Assembly: GCF_003597395.2 (NCBI RefSeq)
Contig: NC_133771.1
Coordinates: 123,861,767-123,925,766 of the forward strand
Source: Chelonoidis abingdonii
Taxonomy: Eukaryota > Chordata > Testudines > Testudinidae
Length of the DNA stretch: 64,000 nt
Direction of reading: 5' to 3'
Below, piece by piece: positions 57,841-64,000 of the stretch. Every line of letters begins with the position of its first letter. Within the stretch, counting starts at the first letter, position 1. The notes under the pieces were generated by a model. The model saw nothing but the letters and a program-made list of their open reading frames with translations. It did not search any database and was not told the DNA's origin. Made by a program: the position numbers and the translations under genes.

Positions 57841-59999
57841 GGTTACCTCCTCTGGAGGGATAGCTTCATATGAGAGGACACCGTGACATTACTTGGAAGG
57901 AAGGGCCCAATTATGGGATTGTTTTCCTTCATTCCAGCTTAATGTTCTCCTTCCCTGCGACTTTCATCCTCCTCAAAAGCACAGCAGCTGTAAGATTTGG
58001 AGTTGGACCCTCTACTGTGTCCCCATGATCTCTCCAATTATGGGTAAAATCCACTATTGATACTGAGGCTTTCCATTGATTTCACTATTGCTTGCAAAGC
58101 TGAACTGCTCCTGAGAGATGTTGGAACCTTCCATTCATGCAGACCTGTTTCTGTTGATGGGGTGGAGCTCTGACTTCTCCTTAAGCAGCATGCCTCACGT
58201 TTTCCTATTCCTCCCAAGGAAGTAATATAAAATAGCCCTTTGAAAAAATTACACATCTTTAAGTCACCTGATGGCTTTGTGATGCTCATGGATCATCCAT
58301 CTTGCCATATATCACTTGGTAATGCAGAACTAAGCAGGTTATTACTACTGTAAATCGCACCACAATCACGTCAAGCTGTTCAGTTCTCTTGCACATCCTC
58401 AGTTTTCATCTGATTCCAGTCAGAATATATAATGTAAAAAATCACTGAGTTGATTTTTAACTTCATGGGCTAGAGATAAACAGTGGCAGAGCCAGAATAC
58501 ACTGTCTCCTCTATATCTTTCTCTCCAGAATGACATCAATTTATTATAACACAGACTTCAGGAGAGTCCCTGAGTCTAGAAATCACCTGGGTACATTTTA
58601 GCAGTCATATTACAATCTCAAAATCTGGAAGATGACAAATTACTAAGGAGAAGACCTATTATGTGAGCACCAAAAAATCAACATTAACTCCCCAAATGTT
58701 GCTAGAACTGTCCAGTGCAGATAGATACTCAGTTTCATGTGTTTTCCCCTGGCATGACAGTGCACAGCATGAATATTGGGTCCGTCATATATATGCTCTT
58801 TAAATTATACTGGGTGAAAAAGTGTGATCTGAACACAGAACAGGGAGCCATCAGTTCCTGAGTTCTAGACCTCACTGATTCTAAACCTTCTGTGACCTTG
58901 GACATGTCATCTAACTTCTTTACCCCTCTGTCAAATGGATATAATTACCCACCAACAGGATTATTTGATACATATACCATATTTTAGTGATGAAAAAGTA
59001 CCACCTAATTGCTCAGTATTTGCTGAAGTATTGTAATACAAATAGCATTACATTTACAAGACTTGATGACACTTTGTGTAACTAATTAAAAGCTGGGTGG
59101 TTGTACAACTATTTAAAACACCTTATCAGTTACACAAGTGCCACCTACATTCACAAAGACACCCTCTAAACACATTAACATCTCACAATAATTTATGCTT
59201 AAAATAATAAAAAGTCCAGCAAAATAAAATGTAATCCTGATGTTAAGTTTCAAATTTAAAACAGTTTGCTGAAACCAGGAAGCAATTAAAACATACTGTT
59301 TTATAGAGTCCTTTATAGCAAGATACTTTTTATAGTCCTATGTCTGCTTTCTGGAGGGTGAGCCACAGTTCAGGCTTGTGCAGGAAATAACAAATGGTAT
59401 TAAAAATGAAAAACAACTGCAGCTGTTTTCAGAGGGAGGAGGGTTTACCTAAATCCACAATGGAAAGCTTGCATGGAGTAATTCTTAAGTAAGAGCCAAC
59501 CTTCCTCTCCCTCTCCCCCCTTCCCCCTGCCCAACACATGCATATTCTATTAAGATTGACGCACAGTGTCCTCAGTATAGAGGATATGGTTGTGCACCAC
59601 TGCCCCAATTCAAAGTTAGTCTTCTATCTTATCACTGTGGTGCTAAGGAGCCCCACTTTTTTTCTGTTAATAATTAAATGACTGCCAGCTCTATTTCTGA
59701 GGAGATCTGATTATGGTACTAAATGTGAAAATCACATATAATCAGAGGGTAGCTGTATTTCCTCTTTATTTTTTCTCCTTTAAAACATATCTCCCAACCA
59801 TATCAGGAGTCACCACTTTCTAAGAATTAGAACACCAGTTTGTGGTGTATATTTTACTTGAAGGAATCCCTTCAAGAATAAAAGGGCTTTTCTAGTTTAA
59901 AATGAATTGTACTTAGTATTGTATCCAGTTACAATAATGTTATGCTGGAAAATGTTAATGGCTGCTATCAAGCAGATTTTTTATCTATAGACAATCACA
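57841..59999. other. intergenic with one MIR-like segment
   Basis: 58845-59010 has MIR wording (GAGTTCTAGACCTCACTGATT, TGTGACCTTGGACATGTCA, TTTACCCCTCTGTCAAATGG). The rest is AT-rich with nothing recognised. Confidence 0.5.
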
Positions 60000-60440
60000 G
60001 ACCTGGTTAGCGCTGATGGGTGTGCTAAGCAAAGTAAGCTCCTTTATGTAGTGAGATAGCTGGAAACAAAAGAAGCCACTGCCCAAGGCCCTGGGCCATA
60101 TGGCCAGGACAGATCACAAGCTAAGCTGTGTGGGCTGAGTGGTTCCCTGTTTGCGAACAGAGGCTAAGTAGATTGTTTGGCAAGATCTGTATATACTAGA
60201 GTGCAAAAGCAAGCAAACTGCAAGAGAGGCAGTCGTAAGCATAGCCCTGAGAGATAGCAGAGAGACAGAGCTCCTTGGGGTACAGAACTGATGGGAGGGG
60301 CACACTTGGAAATAGATAGGGTACTTTCTGCTGCTGTTTTTTTCTACTGTGTTCAGAGAAACAGGTTTTAGTAAACAAAGAGGATCACTGCAAAGTATGT
60401 ATCTAACTTGTATTATCCATTTCTCCTCCTAATGGAAACA
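60000..60440. repeat. possible old LTR fragment
   Basis: A segment of different composition with a TATA-like TGTATATACTAGAGTGCAAA and a downstream AG-rich stretch. It resembles the U3/R layout of a retroviral LTR, but no TG..CA ends or duplication are visible. Low certainty. Confidence 0.25.
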
Positions 60441-61443
60441 ATCCTATAAGGCTCCAAATATTGGCTAACCACTTGGGCCAGAGAAGCATGTAGCAAGGCG
60501 GAGTGGCCTCCCTCTGATGCTAACAGGGAAGAACCACTCCCTTCACCCTCGTGGGCGGAGCCAGGATGGGACCACCCTTTGCACCAGAAGCAGAGGGGCA
60601 AAACAGAAAGGATAAGAGGCAGGGCTCACAATTAAAAGTTTCTTCTTTAGCAGGGCTGTTACATAATCTTATTCTTCAGAAAATTCCGCAAAGAACTGCC
60701 ATCTTTCAAAATGGCTGCCATCTCCTACTGTTCTCCATGGAAGGGAGGCCATGGGCTTCCTTCGTTCAAAATTATCTTCTCAAAATAACCACCACCTCCT
60801 TTTGTCCTTAGTGGGACTAACACAACAGGCTGCCATCAACAAAGGTGGCCACTGCCATCATTCATCTACTCTTCACAGTGTTCTTCTCTACCTTCTGACA
60901 GCATAGGGGACTACTGTTTTCCCTGAGGACAGCTTGGCTGTGACCATTTTGAAAGAACACAGTTTAACTGTGGGAAGCCTATGACCTCAGTCCCATTGAG
61001 CAAAATTATAGATAGCAGTAATTTTGAAAGGGTACAATTCTTCATGAGTGTCTCTGACTTGAAAAGTTATGTTAAAGTATGGAAATGCACAGTTAGTGCA
61101 GCCAAACCACCTTTATTTTGCCCTGTAGTAACAATATGAAGAAGGGGGAAATATAATGTGTCTTTAAAAAATCAGTTGATCTAATCTGGAATGACAAACA
61201 CTAAAATGCCTTTGTAATCTTATGGTTATTGTGTGGTATCATTATGTCCCTGTGATGTATTTTTATCCTAAATTACTGCAATGTACTCTCAACCTTAACT
61301 CCATCTTAACACAGTTTTTGTCTGAAAATTATATTTAAATGTTTAGTAAAAAAAATCTTTAGATTAAATATTCCCATACTGTCCTGTATTGCTGTAATGT
61401 ACTGACTATTGTGCCCCAGGTAAATTGAAAAGAAGAGAATGTG
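60441..61443. other. intergenic, no recognised features
   Basis: 60640-60990 has recurring CTGCCATC / AAAATGGCTGCCATC phrases and may be an old repeat. No gene recognised. Confidence 0.4.
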
Positions 61444-61573
61444 CCCTATTCTCATTTATGCTAAGACCCTTTTGCCCCATGCTGGTAGTGTAAAAGAGCC
61501 TTAAGTGGGAATAAATCATTTACTCCCACTTTAAGGCCCCTTTCAAATGGCAAAGCAATGTAAAGGGGCCACA
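61444..61573. repeat. dispersed repeat, pair with 33755-33880
   Basis: CCTATTCTCATTTATGCTAAGACCC and the following TGGTAGTGTAAAAGAG align with 33764 onward, in the same orientation. Confidence 0.6.
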
Positions 61574-61619
61574 GGTTATATCTACACTGGGATAAAAAAA
61601 AAAACGCAGCTGGCCCGGG

Positions 61620-62740
61620 TGTGACAGCATACACTCTGAATTCACACACTCCGTACTACTATAATAATCTTTGTACTAGATATGCCTTGTGAGGTATCAT
61701 TTGAAATCTCATAACTTGCTGATCAGTAATATCCTGATAAAATATGTGTGGCAACACTGTATGTGAAGTCATAAAATTCCCCTGTATGATGTTAGCAACA
61801 CATGTTCCCAACCCCACAGCCCTGCCTAGGCAGAAGCCAGCAAACAGGTCAGTCCTAAACATAGGAATGTGTGCTTGCCTTAATTTGCATTTAAGCAGTA
61901 AACAGAGTCATCAAGCAGGAAGGGAAAACAAAGGAAGCTCAAACAGGTGAAAACAGCCAGCAGAGAACATCCTTCCACATAGACTCCTTGTCTCCTGGTT
62001 CTCAGCTGGAAATGCTTTTCAAGAGAGGGACTGGAACTATAAAAAGGAGGGTCAAAGACCCCAAGAGACTCCCCCGCCAGCCCATTGCATTCTCTGTACC
62101 TGAGAAGAAACAGGACACAGCTGTTGGACTGTAGGGGGAGGAGGGTCCTGACCTGAGGTTCTGATCACTAATCTTGCTGAAGGTACGTGGTGAGAAATTT
62201 TGCTTGAATCTAATATAGTTTGTTAGGCACTAGAAAGCATTTTATCTTTATTTTTTTCTTATAGCCATTTCTGACTTTTATGCCTCATTACTTGTTCTCA
62301 CTTAAAATCTATCTCTTTGTAGTTTATAAATGTGTTTTAAGGTTTTATCTAATCCAGTGTGTTTAAATTGAAATGTCTGGGTAACTCTATTTAAGAGAAC
62401 AGGTTAGTCTATATGATTCCCTTAAAGGAAAAACAGATTTTATATATATGGACTGTCTAGGAGAGGGCTGGGAAGTACAAAACATACATTTCTGGGGGAA
62501 AGTCTGGGACTTGGAGTGCGTTGGGGTCACCCTGCACCATAAAGAGGGCTGGTGAGAGCCAAGGCGTGACTGGCGGGCTGCAGTTACACAAACACATTTG
62601 GGAGTAAGCTGCATGCTGATGACTGGTTATGAGCAGTACAGGTTGGAGACCACAACAGCAAGGCATTTCAGGGCACACCAGGTTACAGAGCAGGGGTGAC
62701 ACAGCCCCCGTTAGTCTGCATTGTACCCTGGTATGTCACA
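61620..62740 (+). mobile_element. solo LTR, about 1.12 kb
   Basis: It starts TGTGACAGCATACACTC and ends CCTGGTATGTCACA. The ends are a perfect 7-base inverted repeat (TGTGACA/TGTCACA) with the TG..CA rule. A TATA box (TATAAAAA, 62038-62045) lies about 420 bases in, followed by a C-rich leader, as in an LTR U3/R boundary. No internal retroviral region is present, so it is a solo LTR left by recombination. The flanks are CCCGGG on the left and CCTAGG near the right, consistent with one duplicated site in which the CpG has decayed. Endogenous retrovirus or gypsy origin cannot be decided. Confidence 0.7.
62038..62045 (+). promoter_or_regulatory. TATA box of solo LTR
   Basis: TATAAAAA in the expected U3 position of the LTR. 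It could still drive a transcript toward the right. Confidence 0.5.
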
Positions 62741-63003
62741 TCCTAGGTCAGCTGACTCCAGCTTATGGGTTGTGGGCTCTGGGTCTGAAAAACTGCTGTG
62801 TAGGTGTTCAGGTTTAGGCTGAGCCTGAGGTCTGGGACTCTGTGAGAGTGGAGGATCCTGGAGCTTGGGCTTCAGCCCATTCCCAAACATCTACACAGCA
62901 ATTTTTAGCCCAGCAACCCAAATCCACCAGCCTGAGTCAGCTGACTGGGCTGGCCATGGCTGTGCCACAAGGCTTTTATCTCCATGTAGACATACCCTTA
63001 GTG

Positions 63004-63330
63004 CAGGGATTGGCAACCTTTGACATATAGCTCACCAGGGTAAGCACCGTGGCAGGCCAGGCTGGTTTGTTTACCTGCTGCGTCCACAGGTTCAGCCGAC
63101 TGCAGCTCCCACAGGCTGTGGTTCGCCGCTCCGGGCCAATGGGGGAAGCAGCGCGGGCTAAGGGATGTGCTGGCTGCTGCTTCCCACTGCCCCCATTGGC
63201 CTGGAGCGGCAAACTGCAGCCAGTGGGAGCCGCGATCGGTCGAACCTCTGGACATCAGGTAAACAAACCAGCTGTGGCCCACTAGGGTGCTTACCCCAGT
63301 GAGTCGCATGCCAAAGGTTGCCGATCCCTT
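63004..63330. mobile_element. foldback hAT MITE
   Basis: It starts CAGGGATTGGCAACCTTTGA and ends CCAAAGGTTGCCGATCCCTT. The halves are long inverted copies, for example CCACAGGTTCAGCCGACTGC against GCGATCGGTCGAACCTCTGG. CCTTAGTG on the left (62996-63003) and TCTTAGTA on the right (63331-63338) agree at 6 of 8, both differences being transitions. GC-rich, 327 bases, non-coding. It inserted directly at the end of the neighbouring MITE. Confidence 0.75.
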
Positions 63331-63764
63331 TCTTAGTATAAATAATATAAATAAAAGGAAAAAGGGTCATGATGGAATAGGACCAAGTGTTGAGATTAAA
63401 CTGGGAGTTCTGAGGATTAGATAGAAGGGACTATTTGAGTGGGTGTGTCTGAGGAACAGAAAATGTCTGCTCCATGTGTTGTTTTATTGCCTCAGAACAC
63501 TAGGGCCCATCCATGATGTACCATCCATTAAAAGTGGAAAGCCCTCAACAGCTGGCATGGTTATGTAACAGATATCTTTTAATGCTGGAGTTAGGATGAT
63601 TTTCTGACCATGTGAAATATTAAGGAGACAGATAAGTGTGGCTGAAAAAAAGGTTGATGAAAGTGAGCTGTATTTTTAAATTTGTATTTTCCAGTATTTT
63701 ATAGCCCCACAGAGGTGCATAATACTTTCCAGACACATAAGAATAGACTGGCCTTACGCTAACC

Positions 63765-63895
63765 CAGGGGTCGGCAACCTTTCATAAGTGGTGTGCTGAG
63801 TCTTCATTTATTCACTCTGATTTAAGGTTTTGCATGCCAGTAATATATTTTAACGTTTTTAGGTCTCTAAGTCTATAATACATAACTAAACTATT
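63765..63895 (+). mobile_element. hAT element left end, truncated
   Basis: It starts CAGGGGTCGGCAACCTTTCA, then TGGTGTGCTGAGTCTTCATT and TTTAACGTTTTTAGGTCTC, a known turtle hAT wording. It is cut off at about 63896 by Penelope-like sequence, either by insertion or deletion. Confidence 0.65.
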
Positions 63896-64000
63896 GTTAA
63901 AGCAGCAGAGAATCCTGTGGCACCTTATAGACTAACAGACGTTTTGGAGCGTGAGCTTTCGTGGGTGAATACTCACTTCGTCAGACGCAGGTAGTGGAAA
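63896..64000 (-). mobile_element. Penelope-like 3' tail running off the window
   Basis: AGCAGAGAATCCTGTGGCAC, TATAGACTAACAGACGTTTT, GTGAGCTTTCGTGGGTGAAT and CACTTCGTCAGACGCAGGTA are the minus-strand tail of the same Penelope-like family as 52846-53296. The coding part would lie to the right of the window. Confidence 0.8.

Larger units (their letters stand above)
61574..62997. mobile_element. Harbinger-like MITE interrupted by a solo LTR
   Basis: The left part is 61574-61619 (GGTTATATCTACACTGGG and CAGCTGGCCCGGG). The right part is 62742-62997, from TCAGCTGACTCCAGCTTATG to ATGTAGACATACCC. Together they form a palindromic element of the same family as 6516-6805, which reads continuously if 61620-62741 is removed. 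Confidence 0.7.

Noticed and set aside
1..64000. CRISPR arrays, operons, prophage or bacterial systems
   Set aside because: Introns, a poly(A) signal, SINEs and LINEs show vertebrate nuclear DNA. No regularly spaced short repeats were seen.
31263..64000. Exons of neighbours such as TMEM242 or ZDHHC14
   Set aside because: These follow ARID1B in mammals, but no frame on either strand resembles them; they are probably beyond the window.

Overview
The window looks like vertebrate nuclear DNA, most likely from a turtle. The evidence is one spliced gene with GT-AG introns plus a repeat load typical of turtles: CR1 LINEs, a tRNA-derived SINE with a CR1-like tail, Penelope-like elements, a DIRS element with tyrosine recombinase, and many hAT and Harbinger-like MITEs. 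The species call is inference; no sequence search was possible.

1-31.3 kb: the 3' half of ARID1B (BAF250B, a BAF/SWI-SNF subunit), + strand. Eight coding exons lie at 8829-8967, 10431-10603, 15271-15421, 16460-16576, 19103-19199, 22464-23253, 25199-25329 and 28209-29942. All splice phases agree, and together they encode about 1,109 residues. The ARID DNA-binding domain and the N-terminal half lie upstream of the window. The 117-nt exon at 16460-16576 is an in-frame cassette, and a possible 61-nt poison exon sits just after exon 3. The 3' UTR runs to a poly(A) signal at 31237.

12.6-15.1 kb, inside the largest intron: a cluster of nested hAT elements. An 8-bp target duplication flanks a 2.4-kb block. 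The block holds a long palindrome split by a second hAT MITE that has its own perfect 8-bp duplication.

31.3-64 kb: intergenic. No host gene is visible. The region contains a Penelope-like remnant (42.6-43.3 kb), an old DIRS element (48.2-53.7 kb) with hAT, LTR, mariner-like and Penelope insertions in it, an antisense CR1 broken by a hAT MITE (55.0-57.8 kb), a solo LTR inside a MITE (61.6-63.0 kb), further hAT MITEs, and a Penelope tail running off the right edge.

Nothing here works together as an operon or pathway. The window is one chromatin-remodeller gene plus the record of successive transposon invasions, whose relative order can often be read from nesting and target-site duplications.
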